Shown one piece after another: positions 26,952 through 38,990 of a DNA stretch of 64,000 nucleotides (positions within the stretch are counted from its first letter, which is position 1; every line of letters begins with the position of its first letter). The notes beneath the pieces are model-generated. The model did not search any database and was not told the origin of the DNA. It saw only the letters and a program-made list of their open reading frames with translations. The stretch is from Paraspadella gotoi (Eukaryota > Chaetognatha), in the NCBI GenBank assembly GCA_051294375.1, contig CM119265.1:21700278-21764277 (forward strand). Direction: 5' to 3'. The translations under genes and the position numbers were made by a program.

Positions 26952-29434
26952 AAACTACTCTTTCAGAAACTACGAAGTGGCGGCTCAGGTGACGGAAGCG
27001 GGTACGGGATCCAAGCGTCGCAAGAAGACCGACATCTATTTGAACACCGATTACTTGGACATCGACATAGAGGAGGAGACCTTCAACTACCGGGCGGACT
27101 TGTCCGGGCAGGTCGTCCGCTTCGTGATTACGCATCGAGACGACGGGACTCCCGCCGTCGGCGAAATCATAGAGGCAGAGATAAAGAGTGACGAGGAGAT
27201 GATGTGGTCGAGGAACATGACGATCGGAAAGGACGGAAAATTGGAGGTTAAACGTCGCATTGCATTGTTTTTTTGTTTTGTTTTTTGTTTTATTTTTTAT
27301 TTTTTGCAGGGTAATGTACCTTTGAAGGTATTTTGTCATCGTCGCCTACGAAAGAGAGTGAGAGAGGGAGTGAGAGAGTTAGCTGTTAGAATCAGGAGTG
27401 CCGTACAAAGAAGTGATAAGTAAAAAAAATAAGTAAATATTAGTAGTTTTAGTAATAATCAGTACTTATTTAGGATTCATACATGTTGTACACTGTACAT
27501 TTGGGTGAAGTGAAAGTTTGGAATCAAAATTTAGCAGTTATATCTTGAAAACTATCATATTAGTGAATACTAATCTGTAATTATTTTTCTTGTATTTTTA
27601 TATTTTTATATTTTTTTTTACATATTAAAAAAAAATCAGGAGAATCATGACTGTGTTCAATAATAATAATAATAATGATAACAACAGTAAAAAGAATATT
27701 AACAATCTCCCACTTTTTTATTCTTTTTTTTAAGTATTTCTTTCCGATGTTTTTAGAGAATTCTTTTTTAATTGACAAAATCACTGCGACAATCAATCCC
27801 CTTAAGTTAACACCCATTATCCATTATCCTTTAGGTCCCTATTCCCCTTAACGCGACTCGTCACCCGCAACTCTACTTCGGATTCCGAGCGCGCACAACC
27901 GACGTGGGCCGAACTCAGTTGACTCCGGAGTTGATGTCCGAATTCAAGAGAAACGAAAAAATCTTGACGAATCACGACAGATTCCTTGATTCCCTCCCGT
28001 CCGACTCGGACATCGAATATTCGGAGATCCGGCGTTGGAGAGCAAAGATCGACGCCTCCTTGAAACTGGTCCCCGTGACGCCGCCCCGATGCGGCGAGAC
28101 GGCGAGAATCTCGGCGCTGTACAACGAGTCGGCGGCGCTGAGAGAAGTAGGCGGCGTCGAGATGACCTACTTGATCCTGGCGCGGAATCGGATCGTGGAT
28201 TCCGGCGTCGTGGAACTGCGAGGGATCGGCGCCGAGATCTCGTTCTTCGTCGACTCGGCGTTGACGCCGAGAGTCGGCGTCGTCGCCTTCGTCGTCAAAC
28301 CGGGCGGCGTCGTCGCTGATCATCTCCTATTCGACGTAGAACCCTGTTTCGACAACGCCGTTCGACTCGCGGTCGGTTTCGTCTTATGTGTAGTATAGTT
28401 AATTTAAGAGTAATCATTTTTGTTAAGCCTTTCCTTTTTGTTGTTTGTTTAGATTTAAATAAGACGAAATTTTTCGTGAAACAATTGAGTTTTTATTTTA
28501 GTACAAAAATTGGACATGTTTCGGCTCGGTTTTTTTGTTGAAATTCTGTGTTTTATTTTTTATTTTTTGCCTTTTATTTTTTTAAATTTTTTTTAGTTTT
28601 ATCACCCCAATTTTTTTTATACCGATTTTTGAGACGTCCATCATTTAGTCCGTATTTTATCGATAAAGATAAAAGCTTTGGTAATTAATTTTATTAGTCT
28701 ATAGCGATTCTTAAGTTAAGTATCAGCGCAATATTTTCATGCGGGGTTGAACCGTTTTTAATTCGCTCACAATCACACTCATGGCATCTAGGTGGGTACG
28801 CACGTCGGCGACGACGACGACGACGACGAAATCTTCTCCGGAAAACCTGGAGAAAACTTTACACTTAGCCTGAAGACCTTCTCACCTTCTTTTTGCGGGC
28901 TTCACGCGGTCAACGGAGGTCTTGAGGTCGACAAAGAAATCCAAAAAGTTTTGGGGAACAAGGTCCGCGGTTCGAAACATATGTAACACATATAAAATGG
29001 AATCAGAAAAAAATATCATGAAAGAATAGTCAAATTTACACGCTCGGTTCAAACGAGGACATTTAGCCTGCTCGCTGAGCAGTGCTCAGCTATAAAGTTG
29101 TTGTTCCTAAGTGTTGTTCCGAGATATTAAGAAAGTCAGTTGTTCTCATATTTTGATATTGCCCCCTTGGTTGATTATACGACCTTCCTCCACGCGTTCC
29201 AAGGTCTTGGGTCGTTTCCCTCGCGTCCACGACCCAGTCAAGCACTCTTGGAAGACCCACTGCAAAGATTTCGTGGAGAAGGGGAAGAGAGACTACAAGT
29301 ACCGCCCAAACAAAAACCTCGACGCTGCCGACAACTTCTTTTACGTTGACGTTCGGGTCGTCTCTAACTATGAAATGGTCACCAAGGGTTGCTACTATGA
29401 AAGGTAGGTGCAATGGAAAGTTCAGGATATGAGT

Positions 29435-29488
<54 letters not shown>

Positions 29489-32400
29489 TGGTGGAGTGAG
29501 AGAGTGTAAAAAATGAAAACAAGAACGGTAATTCAAATGTGTTGCGCCGCAGAGACTGCCTTATCACATATATTTTTTGTGACATGATATGACATGACAT
29601 GAAATGATATGACGATAATAATTTTTTAGCCCTTGTATTTATAAGACACACACTACATAGGAATTACGTCTTTTGTTCTTTATAGTTTTGGATTTCCTAG
29701 CTAGCTACAGTAGCATCCGTCTAGAATTTCTGAGACGGCAAGCTCTGTAACTCGAGTACAAATGATAATTTGAAAGAGAGTTTTGTCTTGTTATCGAGTA
29801 CTCATATGGCTACTCCCCCTTCGGTAAGCCATTGCTCTCTGACCACTTTTGGGACATAGCAGTTTATTGTAAAAGTTTACCTTGAGTGGGATTCGAATCC
29901 TACCATTCCATTCTGCGTCGAAGTCTTAGTTTTTAACCACTCGGCCATCTCGTTATTTAAAAAAAAAATTCAAAAACTCAATATAAATTTTGGTTTTTTT
30001 TTCTTTTTAGTCGGATCTGCTTTCAGTCCCTCAATCTTTGTCGGAAATTCACTTATATCATGTTAGAACATCGAATTATAACAAATTATGCAAAAAAAAA
30101 AGATGTCCGTCTGTCCGTCCGTCCATCCCACCTAAGCAAAAAAATACCAATTACTCGTGATTGGAAGAATGGATTGGAATGAAATTTTGTGTGTGGGTAG
30201 GAAAGTGTGTGATTGAGCTGGATATGAAGTTTCGATGGAATCGTCCAAGTGGAATAGTTAAATGGGAAAAAAAATTTACTATTTGAACACCAATTACTCA
30301 TGAGTGGATGGGGCAATTTATTTGAAATTTTGTATTTGGGTAGAAAAGTGTGTGATTAAGCTGGAAACCAAGTTTCGATGAAATCGTTTGAGTGGAAATG
30401 AGTTTAAATGGAAAAAACAAAACCAAACAAAAACAATTGATTATGTTTTTTTTTTCCTTTTTATATAAATGTAAATGCAAGATGTATTAATTAATTAAAT
30501 AATTAATCAGTTAATTAATCAGTCAATTAATCAATCAAAACAAACTTTCGGATCAAAATAAATTAATTTGTTAATTAATTAATTTAAAATTAATTAACTT
30601 AGTTAATTATTAATTAATTAATTACCGTTAATGATTGTGGCAGATCCGACATTGTTGCTCAAACTTGTTTATGTTACAACGTGTTATGATCTGTTAAGAT
30701 CAAAAATTGAAAGTCAGAAAACATTACCAAGAATTAGCCTATTTATTATTATTGATACAATAGGCGACCATGTATAAAAACAGTTTCAGTTTTTCACAAT
30801 AAGCAACTCGTTAAAAACACCTAATAAAACACCTTAAAGCAACGTGAAAATGTTCAACGTCGCAGCTTTGACTTTTCCTCAATTTCAAAATAAGCCAGAT
30901 ATTCGCTTTCTTCGTATTAATCGTCGTCGTTGCGACGTTCTGTCACGAATCGGGAAACTTGGGACTTGGATGTCAAAATCTCTGCCTTCAAACGTTGAAT
31001 ATTGTTTTCCCCCCAAAAATTAAAAGCAAACCTAAAGCTTTATATAATTTAATTTGTACAATTTTTTTTTGGAAAATCATTTGGCCGAGTGCTTGCGCGC
31101 CGGATTTGAACGTTATGAAAAGGCTTCAGGTTCAAATCTGGCTGAAGCTCCTTTTTCAATAAGTTGTGATGTCCCAAAATTGGTCGTAGAGCCAATGGCT
31201 TACCGAAGGGGGAGTAGCCACATGTGTACTCTATATCAAGACAAAAGCTCTCTTTAAAATCATCATTTGTACTCGAGTTACAGAGCTTGCCGTCTCAGAA
31301 GAAATTCTAGACGGATGCTACTGTAGCTAGCTAGCTAGCAGTCCCTTACATTTGAGGTTTTTTCCTGTCTCAACAAATGAGCAAGTAATTATAAATTTTA
31401 ACGTAAGTGGGACAGACCGATGTCCAGACATACCGACAGACCGACCGACCGAAAAGTGACTTAAAGAGTTGCTCCGCGAGTACTCGCGGCGCAATTAAAA
31501 AGAAAGAGAGAAAGATTGAGAAAAAGAAAGAGAGAGATAAAGGCCAAGAGAGAAAGGAAAAAGATTCCTCCATTTTTCAAAGGTGGGCGTTTTACAAGGA
31601 AGAAGAACCCGACGAGATGCCGGAAATCTACGGCGGCGACAAAACCAACGACGCCGCCCTCTACGTCAGAGCCAACTTTCCCGACGCTTGGCTCTGGCGC
31701 CTGCTTCAAGTTCCCGCCGGCGAATCGACGACGCCGGCGCGGTTGCCGGACCAAGTCGGTCAATGGCGTCTCGGCGCCGTCTGCCTCTCCGGCGACCGCG
31801 GTCTCGGCGTCGCGCCGGAAGCGCCCGTCAGTACGAAGAGGCCGTTGACGGCGCGGCTCCGCGGGCCGGATATGATGCGGCGCGGAGAGTCGTCGCTGGC
31901 GAATTTGACGACGACGAGTTTGAGCGAAGGATGTCGAGCGGTGGAGATGAGGATTAAAGGGAAAGGATTTCTCTTGGAGGATCGAGGAGAAGGAAACGTG
32001 GTAAGCTTAACCAATCGTAGCGTTATGCTTGGTGCTTGAGGCGGTTTTGGTTGCTAATGGGAACGCTTCAAAATAATGTGTTTTTGATTGTTCATTCTTT
32101 ATTTTGTTACATTTGTTGGAGTGTAGCGAATTGCTTACAAGTAGTCACAGTGACTATCCACAACCATATCTACAACATCTCTTGTTCTTTTGTTCTGTGG
32201 ATATTTTAATATTTTGTTTACTTTTGTTCATTTTATTTTTCTAGTATTTAAATTTTTAATTCATTATTGAAGTCTTTCGATTACTGAGCGTTTTAATCTT
32301 TTGTTCACTGTTTTCTCTTTACTCTCAAGAGCTGCCTGTGTGGTGTCGGTGCGACAGTCACTCGACACTTTCTATTGACGCCCGTCGCCCTCGGTGTCCT

Positions 32401-35400
32401 CGATCTTTCCGCGGAAGTCGCGTCGACCTCGAAGAGCCGCGTCTGCGGCGACGACGCCGGAATTAAGGACGATTGCGGCGTCGTGGGCGCCGACCAAAAA
32501 CTGGTCGTCGCCGGAGAGGGATTTAAAAGGGTTAGTCTGTGGAATAATAAAAAAAACAAAAGAACTAGAGATGGAATAAGAAGATGTGCCGCGAAACGAT
32601 ATTGATTCTAAGTTAGATTCTAACTCATCGTTAATCTAATTTGCATCTGGTAATAGTTCGATTTATTTTTTTTATTGGGTTTTCTTAAATTTTTTTATTT
32701 TTTCATTGGGGTCTATTTTGTTAATAATTTTAGTTTGATTAAAAAACACAATGTCTTGTGCATTAATTAAAAAAAAAAGACGAAGAGCAGTCAAAAGGAC
32801 AACGATTCAAATTTCGTTCCAAAGCTATGCCTAATATTGCCTATGGTAGTTGATCAATTTCTCCCCGTCCCATAATTCAGGAAGCGATCGTCTCAAAATT
32901 GATTTGCTTCCACAACTCTTCACTTGTCAACGCTTCGAATTTTGAGCTTGACATTTCCGACGCCATCCCCGGATCGATCCGCCCGCGTCTTCGAGTGGCC
33001 GGCGGGATCACCATCCTCACTGCGGCACACCTGGAACGGGTCGTCGATCTCCCGGCCCAAAACTGCGAACACCAGCTCCTCTTAACGATGCCCAGCCTCT
33101 TCGTTCTGGAGAGCGAGAACAAGAACAACAACAACAACAGCGAGAATTACGGCCCGGCGCGCGATAACCTCGTCAAGGGCTACACGGAGACCATTGACTT
33201 TCAAACGATGGACTACTTCGAGCTGTGGATGTGGTCTTTCAGGCCTAGCGTCTGGATGACGGCCGCCGTGGTGAAGATGCTGGGCAGAGCCGAGGCCTTC
33301 ATCGCTCTGAACAAAGACACTCTGGCGAAGGCAGTGGAGTTTATAGAGGGAGAACAAAAGGTCGACGGATCATTCGAGGAGACGCCGAGGGATAAGGAGG
33401 TCGCTGGAGGGTGCAGGGTGGGGTGTTAGGACAGGAATAGGTAGGGGAATATAATATGGTTATTTCTTTTTCTTATCAATTCGAAGATTTGTGTAGTACT
33501 GTGTGAATTTACACTTGAACATTGACAAACGAAGAATAGAAAGAATAACTGTATGAAATTGGTACAACCAATATAATCATTTAATCATATAATCATTTAC
33601 CTCACGGTGAAAACTTTATTCTCGTGACTAGGCATTACTCAAGAGCTCCTACCCCCGCAGATTTTGCACGCCTACCACGAAATCGGACGGAGCGGAAAAA
33701 TTGGAGTCACCGCGGCTCTCACCGCCTTCTGCGTCGTCGGGCTGCTGGATTCAGGGCTGCGGGTTGGGACGAACGAGTCGGTGCGCCGCGGCACCGACTT
33801 TCTCCTCACTCTCCGACCCACCGATCTCGACTCTTACGCGCTGGCGATGAGCGGCTACGCACTTGCCAGCGCCGGGGTCGCCGCCAACGAGACGGCGCCG
33901 TGGCGACGCGCTCTCCGATCCAGGATGACGAGCGACGATGTCGGACGCAAATTTTGGCGCCGGAAAATTCTTGAAGAGCGGCGCCGATCGAGTCCCGGAG
34001 CCGACGTGGAGACTACGGCTTACGCTTTGATGTGGATGCTGATTGACGAGGACGACGACAGCGGCGGCGTCGGCCGCGATGACAGCGACGGCGTCAGCGG
34101 AGGCGTCAGCGATGGCGGCAGGGTTGTCCATGACGTCGTTAGGTGGTTGGTGTCGCAAATGAATATTCGTGGAGGATTTTATTCATCGCAGGATTCGGTC
34201 ATCGGTAATGGGGTCGAGTGCACTCGGCTGCCTCAATCGATCGAATCAATTTATCAGATCAATCAAATCAAAACGATCAATCATTTCCCAGGGCTTGAAG
34301 CGCTCCACAAGGCCGAAAGTAAACTTGGCTTGAAAAATGGTGAAAATCTAACCCTCAAATGGACGGATGCATCGGGCAAACCGTTGCTTAACCTCTCCAT
34401 TTCTGAGGACCACGGGTAAGGGACGAAAATATATATTTTTTTTTGTATTAAATCGATAGAAAAATTTTAGTGTAGTAAATGATTATCACAGAATTCCGCT
34501 GGAAGATAATTCGCTGCTTCGTGTTCCGACTTCGCCTCGATTAACGATGACTTCGGAGACTCCGAGCAACTCCTGCGTCGTGGCGCAATATTTGGTCGAG
34601 TACAACACCTTCAATCCCTTCAAGGGGAAGTTCAAAGCCTCAAAGGTTGGCGTCTGGGTTCATGATTTCGGTTCTTTTTTTAAACCGATAATAAAATAAA
34701 ACGCGAAGACACTTTTAATTCTAACAAATATCAACCGCTACATTTTAATTACGTGCATTTTCCAATATAATGTTTAAGAAGCTAACTAAATTGATTTAAT
34801 TAAAGTCTAAACTGTTGACTTTTTTTTTGTGAGCGCAATTAAAGCTTCTCTTTCTCTATTAATCCATTTTCACCTCCACATTTCCTCAAACCTCCTCGTC
34901 TTCAGCCTCCCGCCATCTCAATCCGCGTCGCCGCCGAAAAGCAGACTTATCGCGACAACGACCACAACGCCCTCCTCGACGTGATGCTCTGCGTCGAATA
35001 CGCCGGATTCGGACCTTCGGGCCTCGTCGTTGTCCAGCTCGACTTCGTCTCGGGATGGGCGCCGACCCAAGACAAAATACAGGGATCCGGAAGTAGGCGT
35101 GGTTAGAGTTTAGAGACTCGAGTAAATTGTACGAGTTGAGGGGATCGGTTTGAGTACAACTTCGGAGAGAACTGTGTTAGAAAAGACAGCACATTGAATG
35201 TATGTATGTCAGTTCACAAAGATAAAAGTTAATTCGGAAAGAAGTTTTGAAAACTTGACTCAATCTGGGGGAAAAAAAAACCAAAAACTTGGGATTCGAA
35301 GGTTTTTGTTTCACTGAATATGGTAAAATTGGATTCTCTTTTACAAGTAGTTGTATTATGAACTACCTAATAGTACGATCTAATAGCTCTTTGATTGAAT

Positions 35401-36194
35401 GCTTATTCTTAGGAGATCAAGTTGAACACCGACAAGTAATGGAGGAAGAGGAGAAAGTGATTTTTTACGTGGTAGAACTCGGCGGGGAGAAGAAGCAAGC
35501 GTGTTGGCGACAGAATGCTCGGCGGAAATACAGGGTCGGTTGGGATTGAAGAGACGCGGTTAGGTTATGGTTTTGAATGATTATTGGTCTAATAATGATA
35601 TGATTAATAATATAAAACTAGCAAGGTTAAAATTCTAATATTTTTCGGTAAAAAGTTCATGAAAGTGTTTTAAAATTCTGTTTTAAAATTTAAACTACCT
35701 GACGGAATGCTTCAAATTTGGGATTTGAGATTTTTTTTAAAAAAAATCTTTACACAGAAAATTCTCTAAAATCGATGGGTTACATCAGCGCAGATGTAAT
35801 AACTTAGAAGAGTAAGACAATTAAACTTTTAGGCAGATTTTGTGTTACCGGTATTAGCTGACAATCCCCGTTATCGGGGGTCCTACCAGGACGCAAGGGT
35901 ATTCTTGATAACAACAACGGCGACGACGTAAATGTGAATTTAACTAAAAAAATTAATACAAATGTGAAATCGAACAACGACTACAACGATTATTTTTTTC
36001 AGGTAGAGAATCCGCAACCGGGCGTCGCCTCCGCGTTTCTCTACTACGAACCCCATGTCTCTATGTCCGTCAAATTCACGATGGACGTTGACGAAGACGA
36101 CGAAGGAGGCGACGCGACGAGGACGAAAGCGACGGTTCTTTGGACGGCGGTGGCGCTGGCAATCGTCTTCACGAAAAATTATATTCACGAATGA
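24119..36194 (+). CDS. TEP B: thioester-protein paralogue with altered thioester motif
   Basis: Twenty exons encode about 1,508 residues: 24119-24166, 24398-24515, 24745-24915, 25425-25532, 25920-26075, 26617-26861, 26952-27246, 27310-27327, 27835-28371, 28792-28962, 29204-29403, 31583-32000, 32330-32530, 32881-33399, 33661-34204, 34292-34415, 34492-34645, 34906-35092, 35413-35534, 36003-36194. Phases fit throughout except at exon 4, where one surplus T in a T run after the acceptor breaks the frame. Signal peptide, the YRSGQTV strand, NFPDAWLWRLL (MG7 start), the terpenoid-like TED and a hydrophobic C-terminal tail mirror TEP A. At the thioester site GCGEQ is replaced by NCEHQ (33061-33075), which keeps Cys and Gln at the same spacing. 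The CGLRGVDKS signature is also changed (CGLHAVNGG). It looks like a diverged tandem duplicate. If the extra T is real, the allele is a pseudogene; I think it is a sequencing error. Confidence 0.88.
24969..25195 (+). repeat. Dispersed repeat R1, copy 2 (TEP B intron 3)
   Basis: The 5' half (tatggcaacagccggg to cctccagtcac) matches 37636-37735. The 3' half matches the reverse complement of 17884-18000. Together the three copies outline one element of at least 225 bp with no ORF. It lies in the intron before TEP B exon 4. Confidence 0.75.
25681..25720 (-). repeat. Conserved hairpin, hammerhead-like core, copy 3
   Basis: On the minus strand it reads CTGAAGAAGACTC, a loop, then GAGTCGAAACGTGCCC. 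The stem GACTC/GAGTC differs from the other copies but still pairs. Confidence 0.6.
26205..26430 (+). mobile_element. tRNA-derived SINE, family 1
   Basis: The 5' part resembles a tRNA gene: an A-box-like TGGCTCAGTGG and a B-box-like GGTTCGAGCCC, with ends that can pair as cctca/tgagg. It continues into a tRNA-unrelated body of about 150 bp ending near ctcttcaaaag. It lies in TEP B intron 5. It is not a functional tRNA because the anticodon arm cannot be folded convincingly. Confidence 0.65.
26866..26951 (+). repeat. (CT)n microsatellite forming the 3' splice site of TEP B exon 7
   Basis: More than 80 bp of pure CT repeat runs from just after the exon 6 donor to the CAG acceptor at 26949-26951, so the intron is essentially the microsatellite. 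The intron is only 90 bp long. Confidence 0.9.
28511..28530 (-). repeat. Truncated hammerhead-like hairpin, copy 4
   Basis: Only the 3' half remains (minus strand GAGCCGAAACATGTCC). It lies in TEP B intron 9. Confidence 0.45.
29697..29962 (-). mobile_element. tRNA-Ser/Leu-like SINE, family 2, copy 1
   Basis: On the minus strand the element begins with a tRNA-like head: A box TGGCCGAGTGG and B box GATTCGAATCC. A body follows whose sequence (plus strand agcatccgtctagaat, gagacggcaagctctgtaac) recurs inverted at 31078-31345. It lies in TEP B intron 11. Confidence 0.7.
30147..30425 (+). repeat. Two diverged tandem copies of a unit of about 140 bp
   Basis: The unit starts at accaattactc at about 30147 and again at about 30290. 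Shared stretches include gaaagtgtgtgatt, agtttcgatg and gaaatcgt. It lies between the inverted SINE copies in TEP B intron 11. It is non-coding. Confidence 0.6.
31078..31345 (+). mobile_element. tRNA-Ser/Leu-like SINE, family 2, copy 2
   Basis: This is the plus-strand copy. The head has TTGGCCGAGTGC (A box) and AGGTTCAAATCT (B box), then the body shared with copy 1 in reverse orientation, ending with gatgctactgtagctagc. The two copies face each other about 1.1 kb apart within one intron. Confidence 0.7.
31346..31500 (+). repeat. Single arm related to the 18311-18650 fold-back element
   Basis: It shares ttgaggttttttcctgtct, aacaaatgagcaa, gtgggacagaccga, aagtgactta and the palindrome ctccgcgagtactcgcggcg with the TEP A intron element. 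It ends about 80 bp upstream of TEP B exon 12. Confidence 0.7.
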
Positions 36195-36474
36195 GATTTA
36201 TCACTTTAGTTGCATTTGTTTGTGCACTGGTGCACTGGTGTTTTTAGTCGTTTATTCCAAGTTGAAAAATATACAAATTTTGAAATTAGACGGTATTTTA
36301 AAACGGAGAGAGAAAGAGAGAGAGAGAGAGAAATTGCGTGAAAAAAGAGAAACACTTTGCTGGAGCACAGATTGGCCAACCTCAACAAATTAATTTGTTA
36401 AATGTTTGTCATGTCATGTTTTTCCCTGTATATTCGAATTTCAGTGTGACCTATCGTCTTACTGAGACACTCTG

Positions 36475-36480
36475 AATAAA
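36475..36480 (+). terminator. Likely polyadenylation signal of TEP B
   Basis: AATAAA lies about 280 bp after the TEP B stop codon and is the first canonical signal downstream. Confidence 0.5.
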
Positions 36481-37635
36481 ATTGACAGTAATTATTTAAC
36501 TTTCCTGAAGAATAAAGAGGATTTCGAGTCGAGTAGGCGTAGGCGTTTGTCTCCTGGTGACGGAATGTTTCTAAAAATATCGAAAACAATGGATATTTTC
36601 TAATGATGTAATATTACTCATACGTTTCATTATTCATTCCCGTAGACTGCGGAGGGGCGAGTAGTTGTAGTAGTACCTGGCTGTCTCTTCTATTAATTTC
36701 TCTAGCTAGCACAACGAGAAATAACATAATAAATATATAAATAAATAAGAAATAAATTTTTCGCAGATGTAGGGGACATTTTAAATTTTTGTTTAAACTT
36801 CTCCCACTATTAGTCGGGCCCTATACAAAAGTCATGTAGAAAATAATTCCAGCAATTTTGGGTATTTTTTTATTTATTTTTTTAAATTTATTTATTTTTC
36901 TCTTTTTCTTTGTTCCATGGGCTCGTTTCTACTTTTTAATTCCCCGAACCCTTAAACTATGTTGACTTGATGAGGCTGTCCGCGTCCTTTCTCGTCGAAG
37001 TTACTCACTTTCGTGTGAATTATAATCCTTAATTAAAAAAATGAGTAATTAGTCTCGAGGTAAGTTCGTCAGTCTAAAGACGGGGATTTCTCTATATTAT
37101 AAATATATACTATAAACTATACTATACTATATACTATAAACTATACTATAAATAGACTACGGGATCAAAAGGGAATTTTAAATTAAATGACGTGACGGGA
37201 TTTATCTCGTCACTGGCAAATTGAAACAAAAGGTTTCCACTCATCAGTTCTTTTGTTTCTCGATATTCGAATTTATTTCATCTGCAATAATCTTAGTTAA
37301 TCACTTTTTATTCTATATATATATATATATGATAAAAAGTGTACTCAAAATACTAGCTACCGTAGTCGTTTTTTTTTTAAACGAAACCCTCGGTCTTTCG
37401 TTGGAAGCCTCGATGTTCGATCCCACGCCCCTGGAATCGATCGGAGGAAACGGAAGAAAGAAAACGAGAAAAGATCGAGGATGAGCTCGAGCGAGAATCG
37501 AAAATCGGATTGTGACGATCGAAGCCCTTTGTTCCTTTGTGTTTTTTTCCCCGCGCGGTTCACTTCAAGAGAAACAATAGCAATTACGCCTTACGGTTTC
37601 CGAGAAAAAAAACGGAGAGGAAATAGAACTGCGTA

Positions 37636-37735
37636 TGGCAACAGCCGGGTTGCCTCTGATGCCCATTGGGATGGGGCATCTCACTGTTGGCTTTGGGGGC
37701 TTCCGACCCTCAGTGACGCCTCCAGTCACATGCGT
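37636..37735 (+). repeat. Dispersed repeat R1, copy 3
   Basis: It begins tatggcaacagccggg like copy 2. It then has about 40 bp absent from copy 2, and continues gggggcttccgacc to cctccagtcac. The 3' half of the element is missing here. Confidence 0.7.
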
Positions 37736-38214
37736 TTAATTAAACGCTTTAAATCGAGTATTGATTGTGAATGGCCATAGTAGTTCCATTTTAACTCAAG
37801 TGTTAAGAAGCTTTTTATGCATAATAAGAAAAAACGGGTTCCAGCGTCCGGACAAAAAAAAAAACATCGTCCTTGACAATCAACTTGTCCTTCGAAATCA
37901 AAGAGGTTAAAAAAAATTGTTTTTTTTCTCGATAACATGCAATACTTATGCACTCGTAAAATCAAAAGCCACTGGTCTTCCGTTGGAATTAAATCCAATA
38001 CTTTTTAACTTTAAAAGTTTCCAACCAAAATCGGTTTTCGAGTCGAAGGTCCCCTTAATTCCATTCTCTTCTCCGGTTTCCGTTCCTCGTCTCAACATTT
38101 GTTTTCGTCCTCGTCTTTTTAATAGAATTCAAAGATAAATACTGAATCAATTAAAGGTATCCTTTTGAGGCTCTCCTCTCACCCAGACCTCAGAATACGT
38201 GATTCGTCCGAGAC

Positions 38215-38332
<118 letters not shown>

Positions 38333-38752
38333 TCCATTCATTCTCTCTTCACTATTGATGTATTTTTTTACCCCTTTTGAATTCTAACACTTTTTTTTTC
38401 TGGGGTGTCGTCTATTGTACAAATATTCTGTCCTATTGTGACCAAAATACCTAAATAAAGTTAAAAAAAAGCGAAAGATAAAAATAGTTTTTTTTTTTTT
38501 CAGCGCGTCACGCATCACAAATTGATTTAAAACTGAGCAACTCACGTCTCACAATTCACAACCCACCTTCTTTTTGTCGATAAAGTATTCCAACTCATTT
38601 CTCGGGTAGGTGAAATGTCTGCAGGAATATTATCCCGTTAAATATTTCAATTTGAAAAGACGGTAACAGTTTTTTTTTTCTTCCGTCGAAATTTCTGGCT
38701 TCACCGCTGAAGCCCGAGTTTCGCAGTCGTCAACAGACGCCGACGGAAACCC

Positions 38753-38803
<51 letters not shown>

Positions 38804-38871
38804 ATGACATCAATGATACCGTCGTTATTCATTGTTTCCTGACCTACGCGATGAACCGGAACGAATCGCGC

Positions 38872-38878
38872 TATAAAA
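38872..38878 (+). promoter_or_regulatory. TATA box of the AA15 gene
   Basis: TATAAAA stands in a GC-containing context (cgcgctataaaagattc). A pyrimidine-rich TCAATTC about 23 bp further could be the initiator. The start codon follows 119 bp after the TATA box. Confidence 0.6.
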
Positions 38879-38990
38879 GATTCCTGAATTTATCTCAATT
38901 CGTAGATTCTTAATTTTCGATAGTTATACACTTTTTTTCATAACCACCCGGTATTTCAGATTCAAATTCTTACTCAAAATCGTCAAGAAG

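Noticed and set aside
26862-27191. Open frames made of repeated Ser-Leu (and the same over other CT tracts, e.g. 38165-38387, 52832-53287)
   Set aside because: They are translations of CT microsatellites with no other coding features, and they overlap introns.
31078-31150. Possible functional tRNA-Ser/Leu gene
   Set aside because: A and B boxes are present, but the arms do not fold into a good cloverleaf and the segment is the head of a repeated element.
37481-37780. 99-codon open frame starting MSSSENRKSD
   Set aside because: It runs into the R1 dispersed repeat and shows no domain; it is probably chance.
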